Assembly: GCA_021234535.1 (NCBI GenBank)
Contig: CM037833.1
Span: forward strand, 992,001 to 1,056,000
Direction of reading: 5' to 3'
Source: Stichopus chloronotus
Taxonomy: Eukaryota; Echinodermata; Holothuroidea; Aspidochirotida; Stichopodidae
DNA length: 64,000 nt
Both the position numbers and the translations under genes were made by a program. The stretch's first letter is position 1; every line of letters begins with the position of its first letter. Of the stretch, positions 11,632 through 24,108 are shown in pieces. The notes under the pieces are model-generated. The model was given only the letters and a program-made list of their open reading frames with translations. It was not told where the DNA came from and did not search any database.

Positions 11632-14600
11632 TTTCAAATGGTGTCTAACATAGGTAAACTTTCCTTTTTCCTGAGGGCCTGCTTGACGGAATTAAATTGA
11701 ATAAGCTGTGTCGGGCTTGCTAGAGCAGGGCGTGACGCTTAGTACGTCAGGTCCTTGATTCATGGACCCATATCACAATAGTGAAGTAGGCAAAGATACA
11801 TCTCGACTTTTTTCAGGCTAAATGAACTATGAATGGCGTTTTTTCATCAACGAATGTGACGTACTTTGGCGGCCAGTCCAAAGTAACCTTCCACTGTAAT
11901 CGATGTCTACTGTACATAACTTTGTCATAGCCCCAATACACTGATTAAGGACTAGTAGAAGTGTTCTACCATTTGTTGGTTCTCAAGATAATGGAAAATA
12001 ACTTTCTGTTTGAACCGTTTGGACAGTACACCGCTTTAATGCTGATTCCTAGCTGCTCTACTCTGGATGAATTAAGGTTTGGCAGGTAAATTATTCTAAT
12101 TGAAACACCGAAGAAGCAGCGAAATCCTTCAGGAACTTATTTCAATATGTTTTGCTACGGGTATTTCATTGAGATTTTCTAATCTAAGTTGCTACTTTTG
12201 AAATACATATCCCCGATCACATAGTGAGGCTAAGCATTTAGTTTATTTTTTTGTACCAGACAAATATTAAGAGTTCTCATTCAACGGCAATTAATGCAAT
12301 AATTACAGTTTTTCTACCTTCAATCACCTCCCCAACGTCTCTATATTTCAGTGAACAATCGGTTTACAAAGAAAAATCAACTAAAGGTGTATTTTAACAG
12401 TCAAACCATGATTTCTCCCTTTAAAAAGACAATTGCACTGGGTGTTAAAAGGATGAAAGTTCATTTTAACACTAGAATTACCAGTAAGAAACAATCTCCT
12501 CAAATGACTTAAAGATCTAAAGACATGAAAAGTCGTTCCACAAATGCAAAATGGAAAGAAAATGGCCGACTAGTTTGGAATAGACTCTTTTTCCATAAAC
12601 AACATTTCGTCGTGATGATCAACGCCTGCAACAGTTCCAAAGTGTATAAAATACTTTACTTATTAAGAAATAAAGTTCCTTAAGCGGAAAATCATTTGAG
12701 ATCAAGGATTCACATGAAGTCCCTTCAAACATTAACAGTCTCATTAGTCACCGATGCGCTGTTAAAATTGTCATTAAAGCATAAGACAACCACACCACAA
12801 ACGTAAAGCCTTTAAAGGCATACTACTTATGACGCTCCTACCCTACAATTTGAAAGCAAAAAACTGTCTAGTTTGGTCATAAGAACCTTTCCTGCCGTAT
12901 TTCTACATTAAAAGTAAGTTTTTTGCACCCAAAAGGTGAAAATGCTTCTATGCTTCTAAGAGGAACATGCAATAAGTAATGTATACCTCAGGGCGTTCTC
13001 TCAAAAAAGCTCCCGCTTTCATATTATGTATACTCGATTATCTTTAAGGTACAGAGATTCAACATTCTCAAAACTTACCGCCATAGTAAGTATTTACCGA
13101 AAGTTTGAAGTGATTTATCATGGAACAAAATACTTACCTAAATGTACCTCAATACTGCAGTAGAAAATCTGAAATAACGGTTGACTGAAAATCACATTCC
13201 AATGTCACCTTCCTTGATGCCTTACGTTGTACCTTCTGAAAATGATACTTGGATATTATAACAATAGTGTATGAAATTGTATGTAGATGAAATGTGGAAA
13301 GGCGTAACCCGCGCATGACAGGAAATACCTTAGTCGCAATCAATGGTCATGGTTAACTTAAATACTTTATCTTCAAGCAGGCTTTAACATAAAAAATCAG
13401 ACAAAAAGAAAATCAGAATCAATGTCAACCTTTGTAACGTTTTTCAGTATGGAGTCTCAACGTTCAAAGATAAAGTGTACTTGAACTTGAATATCAGTCT
13501 GAATAAAGTATAGCAGCCCCTATTCACTTTTTTTTTTATTTCTTACGTCTCCACATTCCTGCATTTTTTACAGTTTGCTATTAACATGCGTTGATGGAAC
13601 TTTTTCTTTCCATTGATATGTACAGCTCTACCTGTGCTGACGTACGTTCCTCCACATCTACATACTAAATGAATGCACCAGCAGTACATTCGTTGCAGGT
13701 GTGATGAACGTGGAACTGACTACAACTTCCTATACTGACACGCCATGAAATAACTTTTGTGCAATGACTTATGTCAATGTAATAGACATTTCCAATATTT
13801 TGAATTATTAGGGTGAGTTACTAGCCAACCAGCTGCGTGACATGATGTATTCATGTATTCTGCATAGGTCAATTTGCCTGTAATGTTACTTAACTAAATG
13901 AGAACATTAGATACAATACAAGATAACAGAAAAAGCCCGTGGGCACATAATAGTTGTGTCAAGTTGACATTATACAAAAGGTATGACCGATGAATTATAT
14001 TGTGTTTATTGACTTACAGTGTGTGACTTTGTGGTTCTTTTTGTTTTGATATCAATGCCATAGTCACCTTGATCAGGAAACCGTTACCAGTGTTGTCACA
14101 TATATTTTCTCGCTAAGTTTATGTTTTATTTAATTTCATCTGCCAGGGGTTTCCGTGTCCATTTTTTGAGGATGATACATTTCTGCTTTTACTTTTTTTT
14201 GTACCCATTCAAAACTGAGACTTTTCATCTTGCTTCGTATACTTCAATCATCCTTCATATATGAGAAAACGTCTCTATACTCCTACAATAACTCAATACA
14301 TTTGTTTAGTTCTTACATGGATCAGGCAACATGTTATATGGATACACTATCATTAACTTCACAAACTATAGTAAGGCGTCTGTTGTACAAATGCTGATGT
14401 ATCTGATTTTTGACCGTCACTTATTCACATGTGGACTACTTGTGTTTGGAAAGTACATTGGGCGAGACTGCACATGAAAGAATTTCTAGAAGGTAAATTA
14501 TCTCGGAATTGTTACCTTGAAATTTCAGCTCACTCTACATGGAGTCGAAATCTAAAAGTACTGTTCGAAATTTTGAGGTGGTGCTTCCACTAGATGTTTT

Positions 14601-17020
14601 TCCTCTGTTTTCTCCAGGCCACCATAGCATTGAAATACTAATAAAAAAACATGACATTAAATATCATCTTTAAAACGTTTTTTGTATTTACTTTTTTGTA
14701 GTTACTTTAAATTTGGATAAAAATCGTATTTAGCTACATTATAAATGGGATACTGGCTAAGGATATTTACTTGACTATCAGGGTTCATTTGGAAGTCTGG
14801 GATGTTATGTCTTCACTGAGTGGCAACACTAACTGTTACGTGGGTACCCACTCTGAGTATGAGTAAACACTGTCTGGTAGCATTGGTTACCCACACCAAT
14901 AGTGATGCATTAAATGCATGTTCGACCCAACAACGGAATGCAGTTATTTTTTATTGAAAAGTATTACTCAATCATAAGTTTCATTAATTTCTCCCCAGGA
15001 TTTAGAAAGACACCAAGTATTCACCATATATGACTTTTATTGGGCTGTTGTTCGGAAAACCTTGACAAGCTTAATGTTAGACTCTATAAGGCCTCTCTTT
15101 CCGTAATTGTCATTGTCGTATGACTAACCTAATGATTGGACAATGGTTGTGTATACTTGAGGACAATGAATGTATTGGTCTTACTCAGATAAGCACAATT
15201 ATCTGAAGAAGATCCCCAATGCTGGTGTACAAATATAGGTACTGTTTACTTTGAAACTATCCCAAACAATTGTTTCTAGTATCGTAGTGATTTTTAGCGA
15301 TCCATTCTCTGCCCTGTTTGTACTAAATGAAGATTCTTAATATGGCACCTTGTAAATCAATGCTTGTTTCCGATATGATGAATGAAGGTTTGTTACCACA
15401 ATTATTCACATGATCCGACTTTCCACGTCTGAAGCATGTTTCAAAAGATCCCTACGTGAGTATTTTGTATGAAGCATCATATACCCAAACATTCTTTCCT
15501 ACTTTTGCTGGAAGTTTTGCATGTCAACGTTAAAGATGAATATGGGTGTGGTCGATGAACAACACTGGACAAATTGGTTCATTTTAAAACCTAAGAACAA
15601 TGAAGTGTCACATTTTGGTTTTTTACTCTCGGTTTGTCACGATATAAAAATCAGCGTGATGTCTGTGTTCAATCTTCAAGAAACACTGTTTGGAATGGTA
15701 GATCCTGAGATCCTCTGACTATTTCATCTCTGGTTAACACAAGACGAAGTTTCTCTTCAACTCGACTGATCTAAAGAACATACTAATGACTTTCTTTACA
15801 CGGCAATCAGTGTTTTAAAAGATGGAACAGCCTTACAAATTTGTGGTTCACAATATTCTCATTATCCCATTACACAATATTCATGAGTATGTAGTTTATG
15901 CTAATTTTTAGCTTTGCGGAAAGATTGCTTATGGTTAAAGACCATCAATATTTAACGTGCAAAGTTAAGGTAAGCACTAATGACCTCTGACTTAACAAAA
16001 TTCCTTATTAACTGTGAGGTATCAAAATACAACGTTGTTAGATATATTCAACTGATATGATATAATCAGTTGCACAATACTTTGTGATGTCCTTCGTGCA
16101 CAATTCATTTTATCTGCCTTTTCGTTTGAAATGAACTCTACATAACCTTGAAAAGATGAGTTTTTTTGTTGTTGCTGTTGTAGGAAGACGGCGTTTATCG
16201 TAAATTATTTCATCTTATAACACTGAGACGGTGTCACATGTCATTAAGTTGTACAATTTTTTTTTTTTTTTTATAAAGGCAAGCAAAGAATTTGCATTCA
16301 AATATGTTGTGAAAAAATTCAAAATTAGATATCGGAGATCAGAAATGTCCTGTGAAGATGGAAGTTGCACCATTTTATTCATATGTTCAGCTTTGTGACG
16401 TATTAGTGTAAAGTCATTGATTTTAAGTACCTTTTAAAAGAAATAATTATAGTTATAATTGTATACAAACATTACACGAGATTCATCATATACCTACCAG
16501 GGTGCTCTCAAGAAAACTTTTATCCATTAATTCGCTGATTCAAAACTGCATTTTGTGCAATGTTTTTCTGTACTGCAAGTGATTCAGTGGCTCAAAGAGA
16601 AAAAGCGAAGGAATAAATATACAAATACAAAACCATTCACAATTTACAAATAGGTTGTGATCCAACTTCTACGTAAGTTACACGAAAACATCAGTACAAA
16701 ATAAGGCCAAAGGTAAAATAGTTTATATTCAGTCACCTCTGCAATGTTGATATTATTTATTCTATTCTAAATTTGCAAAAGAAAAACTCTAGAAGAACGT
16801 ATTGTGTATTTCGTTCTGTACTTTACATAGTACAAACGACAAATACGCATCGCAATTTGCAGGAGTTTTCACAGTAAACAAATATGTAACAAAGTTAAGA
16901 CGTTGGTATGTACAGCAAACCTGTATCTTGAGGCAACTCCTGCCCAGCATGTTTAATCTCTTCATTCACAACTAGATTATTCTAGGCTGCATACGAGATT
17001 CATCGCCACGATTCAAGGTT

Positions 17021-17213
17021 CTACAATCTTGGACAAAATTATTGGGACACTGTACATTGCAATTAGAATGCTGAATTATGGTTGAGCGGATAGCAAAACA
17101 CCTTTTCAGTGTTGCTCCATAGGAGTGAATGTACATTGTGAATAGTAATCCTATAAATAGCTAACACTGGAAGGGGGGCAGGGTGTCCCAAGGTATTTTG
17201 TCCAAGGTTGTAG
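17021..17213 (-). mobile_element. TA-flanked MITE, copy 2 (Tc1/mariner-like)
   Basis: Terminal inverted repeats of about 30 bp, CTACAATCTTGGACAAAATT on the left and the complement of TTTTGTCCAAGGTTGTAG on the right, enclose about 130 bp of non-coding DNA. TA lies at the outer edges (17022-17023 and 17211-17212). Oriented opposite to the copy at 11424. Confidence 0.75.
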
Positions 17214-17345
17214 TAATACATTCTCCACTTCTTTCACTGATGTACTAATCCGGTTTCTTTCCAGTAGCATCACTTGTTGTTGCTTTTTTTCTGATAGTTT
17301 CCCTTCTTTTAATGTCTCATACAAAGAACTTAATTTCTGAAGCAT
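17214..17345 (-). other. Possible coding fragment, unrecognised
   Basis: An open stretch on the minus strand includes LSSLYETLKEGKLSEKKQQQ followed by VMLLERNRISTSVKEVENVL, strongly helical and charged. It starts near a possible acceptor (GATGCTTCAG) and runs directly into the MITE at 17213, through which the frame stays open. I recognise no family. It may be a decayed exon truncated by the MITE, or chance. Confidence 0.2.
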
Positions 17346-20300
17346 CTACGGGCTTACTAATCTGTTAAATATTGCTTTTAGTTTGATTGCGATGATAACG
17401 TCAATTGTTATGATGTAAACACTATGACTCTTGGTAGTTACATATCATGATGTCTGTCTTGTGAATAGTCTTTCACGAGGTAGTTGTCAACTGTAAGTTA
17501 GTTATGGATACTATAATGTAAATGGCTAATGGAAAATTAAGATATATCTCTATTGATTAACATGTCGTTAGACTCACTCGCTCTCTTTCTCTACCTCTTT
17601 AGTTGGTATCACAAAAAAGAGACAAAATGGATTAATAGCAAACATCCCTGATGATCTGCTGCTTGTCTTTCACTGGGATTGTGCCTCACAGGCAGAACGC
17701 ACAAGAAAGGTGGTTAGGATAGGGTTAACATGTACACCGACAGGTAGTTTTTGAAGGAAGGCGTAAATAAGTGATCAGATAAATTTGAGTCTTCATCTGT
17801 CGAAATTGTCACTTTAAGCCGTACTATGATCTAAGTGTTCTTCAGAGGTCTTCCAGCCTTTTTCGTCTCTGAACTCTCTTTGCCATACTGTTTGGCTCAA
17901 ACTTTATACAACAAGAAAACAACCTTCATCGCGATACCTTCCGATATTCCTCCTTGCGGTTGGCCTATGATGGTACACGTTTGCCATAACAAATGCCGTG
18001 TTACCAAGTGAGAGCCACCAGTTTGTTTATGTAGACTTATCTACATCGCCACTGCTGATGCCTGCCTGTCACTAAAAGAAAACAAAGACAATAATTAGCC
18101 TGACAATAAATGTGAAAAGGAAAACAAAAAAAAAGGAAGTGATGAATACAAAGTCTTGTTTGTATAAGTAAACTTTTCAATGTAAACAAACATAATATAT
18201 ACTTGCCCTACATCGTAAATACAATATGTTGCATTTCAGTACATGTGTTTTAGTATATTAGCGGTGTGGTGTCTGTGGTGGAAAATCCATTTAATTAGAC
18301 GACATTAGTTTGTTCATCTTTTTTAATATAGTCTATATCTACAAAACAAAATGCGATGCACTAAATACCTCCATTCAGTCTTGAAAGCTTCAACCTGGAA
18401 AGCAAATATAAAAAGCACCTCGTCGATCATTTGCAAGAGCAGAGCTGCGCGAACGTACTCTTTCCACAATAATGTAACGGTTTAATTTACCATCCCGTAC
18501 ATTCAACAGTTGCGTATGAGACTGTACTTAAATTAACCAGTTATCCAAACATTCGAAATTATAATTCTGATATGACAACATATAAAGGAGATGAAATAAG
18601 TTTATCTGTTTGTCATAATGTAAACAACATCTGCAAACTCGTAGCAAACAAATCTCATTGGCCATTTTAAGTATGCTTGATTGAAAATCCTTATGGTACA
18701 ATTTTGACAACGTTTATTTCAAGTAATTCTTACCTCTTCAAGGTAATCTTTTTCAGTCAGTTTATCGCCAGTAGATTTTCTCTATTATGGAAAACATGTA
18801 ATAAACATAACAAAATTGTCGTAAAAGGGATATTACCTGAATTGCTGTTTGGCACAACATGTTATTTTAAAAAGGGTAAACACTTAATTCAACTTAACTG
18901 TATATTCATTGAAAATAAGCTAAGAATGTTTTATTTTGAATTCCTCAAATACTTTGGTGATATCTTGACTATAGCTTCTTCTTTTTCTTTTTTTTTTGAA
19001 AATGCAACAATGATGGTTGGATTAAAGTTTGGATCTTCACAAACTGTAGGCCAGTTATTAAATATCAGAAAGTAAGGAATGCTGTCTTGATTCCGTATTG
19101 ATCATAATATTTTCTAATATTTTGCGATTTTGTTTTCAATGGAGTTTTAAGTCCAATGGCCACTGACGAATATGTGAAAACGTTACATGTTGCTGTTGTT
19201 GGTGATGAAAAGCTGGTCACTTTCATTGCAAGTACACCGGACGATTTCTGCACCTTGTGATTGAGTGCAAATTGGTATGAGACAGGTTTCGAAATGGAGT
19301 AGATGAGTGAGGGGCGACCAAAAGGATTTCTACCGTGGAGCTAGGTGGACATCCATGGTATGATCATGTGTGGTTGTGGTAAGTATGTATTTCAGACCGA
19401 ACGGGTCATCAAAAAAAAATTGGGTCTTTGTGTAGGGAAAGAAGGTTTCTCTGATACTGAGTTTCCAATTTTTAGGAAATATGCCTCTCACCCAACCCTA
19501 CATAAACCTACAGCAAATATGCCGTGTCTGATGCTTAGGGGGAAAAGGTCACTGAGAATTGGGCGTAGTCCCAGCTTCTCTTCCCTTGGCATCCCCGGTG
19601 TTTTAGCCAAAGTGAACCGTAAAGGTAAAACAAATGTATTTTTGAGCGCTAAGAGAGGGAGTTTCCAGACCATGAAGTTCGAAGCCAATCTTTCCGGCAA
19701 TTTTCAGGAAACAGTTGACGGGTCTTCACAGGATTACGACGTGCGGTGCTAGTGATAATTAAAAGTTTTCAAATGTGACAAACACGCCCTGGTAATTTAA
19801 GCTCAACGCGAATTAAACATGTCACATTTGTAATGAACAATTTAAACCTCCTTGTCTGTAATGTGGCTTTAAAGCATAGCATTCGAAACAATTCGATGTT
19901 TTCGAGCTATAAATCGTCTCAAAACGATTAGGTAGTAAGTGTGGGCTAGATCAAACATGAGGTCAAAAGTGAGGTCAAATGTCTTTTGAGTTAATTATTG
20001 TAAAATAAAACAATGATTTTTATACTCTCTTCAGATGTACCACTCCCTGCGACGGGAGCAGTATTCACAAACACTGAAAATTGCTTGATTAATTTCACTG
20101 CCGCTCAACGGAGTGAACAATGTTCCTGCTGGATGTCAATTATCGATGAGAATGGGGGGTGCGGTCTTTAAATACCCCCATTTACCAGCTTTGTGTGTAG
20201 GAACTCATTCATTTATGTGTCAGCAGATTGCTCAGCACCAATTTTAGTCTAAGCTGATAAGTAGGACTAACCGTTAAGTTGTCTGTATTAATTACATGAT

Positions 20301-20675
20301 GATAAGGGGACTTTATGTATCCTCATCTTGTCAACTTATAAGAGACTTCTTAAAGTTAAAATGCACGTTAAACGTAAAGTACATTTAAAGTCCTGGTACA
20401 GCCACTGTGTAAGGACGTCTACAGTACTGAATAGGTCGACAAGCCGCTTTGGGAACATTTGAGTACACGAATGATAAAGGGAGGTGTCATTCACCGTCTC
20501 CTCATTTTCAGGGGTTCTTGTACAACAATATAAGTCTTAGATAAATGATCTCCAGTGAGTTATTACGTGTTCAAAAAAAAAAATACTTGTTTACTTTTCC
20601 TTTTTTTCCGAATTTCCATATTGTTTTTTTTCATTTATCGAAGTTCTCACCTGCAGAGGAAAGTGCACATAGCTA

Positions 20676-20827
20676 CTATATCTCACGAAATATCTTGTAC
20701 AAACTATTGATTAGAGCACCACAGAATAACAAATTACCGGGAATAGTGAGGCGTGGTCTTCTCCGTGTAGCCAATGACCTTCTTCGAGGTCCAATTGATA
20801 CGATCGTTTGCCAAACCCATAGGGAGA
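20676..20827 (-). other. NLR-C candidate last exon
   Basis: An acceptor (TTTTTTAG at 20834-20828) and a phase-1 frame give 49 codons to TAG, with a basic stretch around GPRRRSLATRRRPRL. Support is only phase and acceptor; a different frame of the same DNA reads YQLDLEEGHWLHGED and could equally be the remembered one. Confidence 0.2.
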
Positions 20828-20980
20828 CTAAAAAACTACAATACAAATAAAAACAAAAGAAATTTAATATATTTATGAAAACTGGCAATGCCAAGTGGAT
20901 AAAAAAATAGAAGATGGAAAAAAAAAAAATACTGTCAGAAATATAGCTGTACAGTAGGACAGCCACAAATTAAACCCTAC

Positions 20981-21057
20981 CTTTGACATTTCCATTAGAT
21001 TTCATTGCTGGTAAGAATGATCCGGACAAACGCATCGGCAGCAGACAGAAATAAAAG
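20981..21057 (-). CDS. NLR-C tail exon
   Basis: 77 bp between acceptor TCTTCATCAG (AG at 21059-21058) and donor GTAGGG (20980-20975). It reads FYFCLLPMRLSG then ending GNVK, with one base at each end belonging to split codons. It has the same length, phases, acceptor sequence and FY-aromatic-C start and N-V-K end as the NLR-B tail exon, so it is a true homologue despite divergence in the middle. Confidence 0.65.
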
Positions 21058-21319
21058 CTGATGAAGATAAAACGAGACTTTTATTTCTATACATTATTTC
21101 GACTTATACGGTGGACTAAGAATTTTATTTTCTCTTGCAAACCCGTTAGTATAATTGTTGATGTACAGTATACCATTTTATAACGCATTTATTTCTAACT
21201 GAAGAGATGTAAATGAATCTCCTTAGTCCCTGTATTCACATTTATACATAATAATGAGTTAATGGGTTTACTTGTCGTTAATTTGGAATGCTTTTATACC
21301 TGGTACATATTCATTGTAC

Positions 21320-21511
21320 CAATTCTATTAGTCACTGTGAGTGTTTCGGGTGGTTTAATATTCAATAAGTTTCATTTTTATTGAGCTCGCTGACATGTAG
21401 CCTCCGTCATTATCAAGATCCTCCCTATTGATGGTATGATTGGGAGCGGATGATGTTATCAACACCAACATAATTGAAAGACTTGTTTAGAGCCAGACGG
21501 AAATGTTGAAT
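21320..21511 (-). pseudogene. Degenerate duplicate of the NLR-C LRR exon
   Basis: The sequence is clearly homologous to 21576-21781 at nucleotide level: both contain TTCCGTCTGG, CTAAACAAGTC, TTGATAACATCAT or near versions, and a CACTCA...GTGACT / GAGACT end. About 20 bases of the L-SSGL-LP core are missing, a stop follows, and the donor is lost. This is a tandem exon duplicate that has decayed. Confidence 0.7.
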
Positions 21512-21575
21512 CTAAAATAAATATAGGATTACGGTAATTGCAGCTTACCATTAGATATAGGTTACTGGTACTTAC

Positions 21576-21781
21576 CCTACTTCTTTCAGTCTCTTTGAGT
21601 GTTGCAGGTGGTCTAATATTCCATTAGCTTCAGTATCCTTTAGCTCTCTCCCATCCTCCGTCTGTATCAATAGTCTCTCTATTGATGATAGGATTGGTAG
21701 CGAAAGACCAGACGAGAGAATGATGTTATCACTACCAACCTGATGGAAGGACTTGTTTAGAACCAGACGGAAAATGGGAAT
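21576..21781 (-). CDS. NLR-C LRR exon
   Basis: Too broken up by neighbouring stops to appear as a long frame, but the exon is clean: acceptor CTATTTCAG (AG at 21783-21782), 206 bp (68 codons + 2) and GTAAGT donor (21575-21570). It reads IPIFRLVLNKSFHQ, then NIILSSGLSLPILSSIERLL and ILDHLQHSKRLKEV. It matches the NLR-B LRR exon at IPI, the LxSG-L-LP-LSSIE core and the closing K-E-hydrophobic. Phase 0 to 2 as in the paralogues. Ribonuclease-inhibitor-type LRR. Confidence 0.7.
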
Positions 21782-22507
21782 CTGAAATAGATACAGGGTT
21801 TTTTTTTTTTATAATTAATCATTCATATAGGTAAATAATGTATAAAAAGACAATAGATTAAAAGGCAATTATCAATTTACTAAATGGTATGTATAAAATG
21901 GTCAATCAAAGGCTTCCTGTATCTGTTACGTAAACTTTATAATCCCAGAATTCTGTGAGCAGTACCTTCATCCAACTCCTATTCAAACAACCTTGGTCTC
22001 CCTTTCACGACATTTACAGTCCTAGTTCTCATATTTTAACATCCACCCCATGCCAAGAAAATTCTGGTGGAAAACTTAGCGGTCTGGCTTCAGTGAGTCC
22101 ATTCTTCCAGAAAAATACCACGACCATGACACGTTCAGTTCAGTTTTCTCAGTCCATAACTCAGGAAACCTCAGTTGCATAATATGTAATATCACTCTTG
22201 TCGGACAGGACGTTTACTTTGTGTAGATGAAGCGCCCTTTTTTCAGAAATAGACTTATTGCAAGGTGTTTAGTTCAGCTGTCTCCATTCGGTAGGCCGCA
22301 ATGGATTCCTTGCCCATTACATCTACACCTGAAATACCCGTACTTAAATACTTAGACTAAAGTGGATTCGAAAACAGAGTTGAGACTGCACAGATTGCTG
22401 CCAATCATCCTCATAATATCCTCAAAGAAAGGAAAGAAATCGAAAAAAAAACTTCAAACCAAATATTTACCAGCATATCATTTTACAGTATGTATATTCC
22501 AAGTAAC

Positions 22508-22830
22508 AAGGAACCATAGTACCCTTGGGCTGTTGTGAAATCATGCAAAAATATTATTTTCCTACAGATTGTATGTAACAATGTATGTCATTGTATGCCA
22601 TGTTTGGGGTCCAGTGTCTGAAATGGGACATATGGGCCACTTTATAAAATCATGAAATATGTTACAAAATGTTAAAATATGCTACAAATTTTATGTTACA
22701 AAGGTGAGGGTTCATGATCAGAAATTTTGAGCCATATGGGGTATTGTACAAAATTATGCAAATGTTCCTTTTATTTCATAATTGACATTATATTCTGTAT
22801 ATCTGTTCAAGGAACCACAGTGCCCTTGTC
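22508..22830. repeat. Degenerate tandem repeat, period about 105 bp
   Basis: AAGGAACCATAGTACCCTTG at 22508 recurs as AAGGAACCACAGTGCCCTTG at about 22809. Between them, units starting near 22527, 22634 and 22738 share a GGG-C/T start followed by AAATCATGCAAA or close variants. Three diverged units in the intron of NLR-C. Confidence 0.5.
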
Positions 22831-24108
22831 CATGTGTTTCTCTTCATATTCTTCGTTTGTGAAGAAATGAATGTTTGTTAGATGATCTATTGCTACCACA
22901 AAGCAAAAACAAGGATTAAAACACGAATATGGTAGGTACAGTCTAATTTTGTTAGGCCAAAACGTCATAAAGACGTCATAAAAACTAGGCACTTTTAATT
23001 TACGCCTGTGCAAATCCTCTCCAACATGTCACTACTACAAAAGTTTTAAAGAGATGTAACGTCCGTTGATTTCAATTAGTCATTAAGGTGCTATTGGACA
23101 TGTTTGGCAAGAAGAGATAGCTTTAGTCACCACTGGGCTGACCTATTCCCCATCCATAGATGCTGACACCACATACTGCGGTGTCAGTATTTCATATCGA
23201 GATATCTAGTTGTGGAGTATTTTCATTCGCCCATGTTAGTAAGTGGTTTATTATATATCTTTTACAAAATGTAAGTAAAGGCTACCATTGTTGATCGGCT
23301 ATTTTGAATTTTAAAAATGACCCTCTTTCCCGGAGAGACAGTGTTTTCAGATTACACATTTGTGGTCAGACAGTGTGAACATATTATACTTCATGAGAAA
23401 ACTATCCTATAATTACTTATTCGTTCAACAGTAGAAACTCTATATATATTCCAGCCATGATTTTCATACGTTTTGTAGCTATCTGGAGGAGGCTAGAAAG
23501 AGGTATCGGACATTTTGAAATTCAAAAGGGCCGCTTTCCCTTGTTCAAATTTGGGCAACTCCTCACTTCCATACGCTGGTCACTTCTGTAAGTTGATGGG
23601 CCAGAGTTCATTACGTCACAATTGAAGGATTTACCTAAAATAGACCCTTAACTGGATTACTACTTACAGATAGTGTCGCTTATTTTGTTGCACTTATGAC
23701 ACCTTAACAGATTGGTCGACACAACATTAATCGATCAAAACAATGCAAATGTTTACTTATCTATTAGACTGTTGAGATGACTGTAACATCACATGTTGTG
23801 ACATACCATTCATTGTTCGGAGAACATTGCCTATATATATCTGTACAAAACTAAGCTGCGCCATAATTGATTTTGAGTTCTTCGTTAACCCACATTTGTC
23901 ATGTGTAATCTAGTTGAAATACATTGAATATAAAGTCGATTATTCCAATTACATTTACAACGGTACCTTTTATTAGGTGGGGGACTTTCTCCGTCGTTCT
24001 ACTGAAAACGTACTGAATTCAGGGTTAGCACATAAAACACATACATGCTGAAGTAAACTTCAGCAAACAAATGATGGAATAGCAGTCTGACTTAGCATAT
24101 ACACTCAC

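Larger units (their letters stand above)
7362..20675. other. About 13 kb without a confident gene
   Basis: Between NLR-A and NLR-C I find repeats (listed separately) and scattered short open frames but no gene I can support. Two frames look slightly more protein-like than their surroundings: 11260-11424 minus and 17214-17345 minus, each ending against a MITE copy. A small plus-strand frame at 19157-19259 beginning MATDEYVKTL also has protein-like composition. None shows a domain I recognise. Confidence 0.4.

Noticed and set aside
13149..13343. Minus-strand frame with a possible acceptor before KVQRKASRKVTLEC, considered as an LRR exon start
   Set aside because: It lacks the LSSG-x-x-LP-L core and the closing L-x-EI, and ends at a stop with no phase-2 donor.
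18677..19075. 132-residue plus-strand frame
   Set aside because: Phe/Lys/Asn-rich composition typical of AT-rich non-coding DNA, with no recognisable domain.
19157..19259. Plus-strand small frame MATDEYVKTL... to TGA
   Set aside because: The composition is protein-like but it is 34 codons long, with no recognised family, no promoter or splice evidence.
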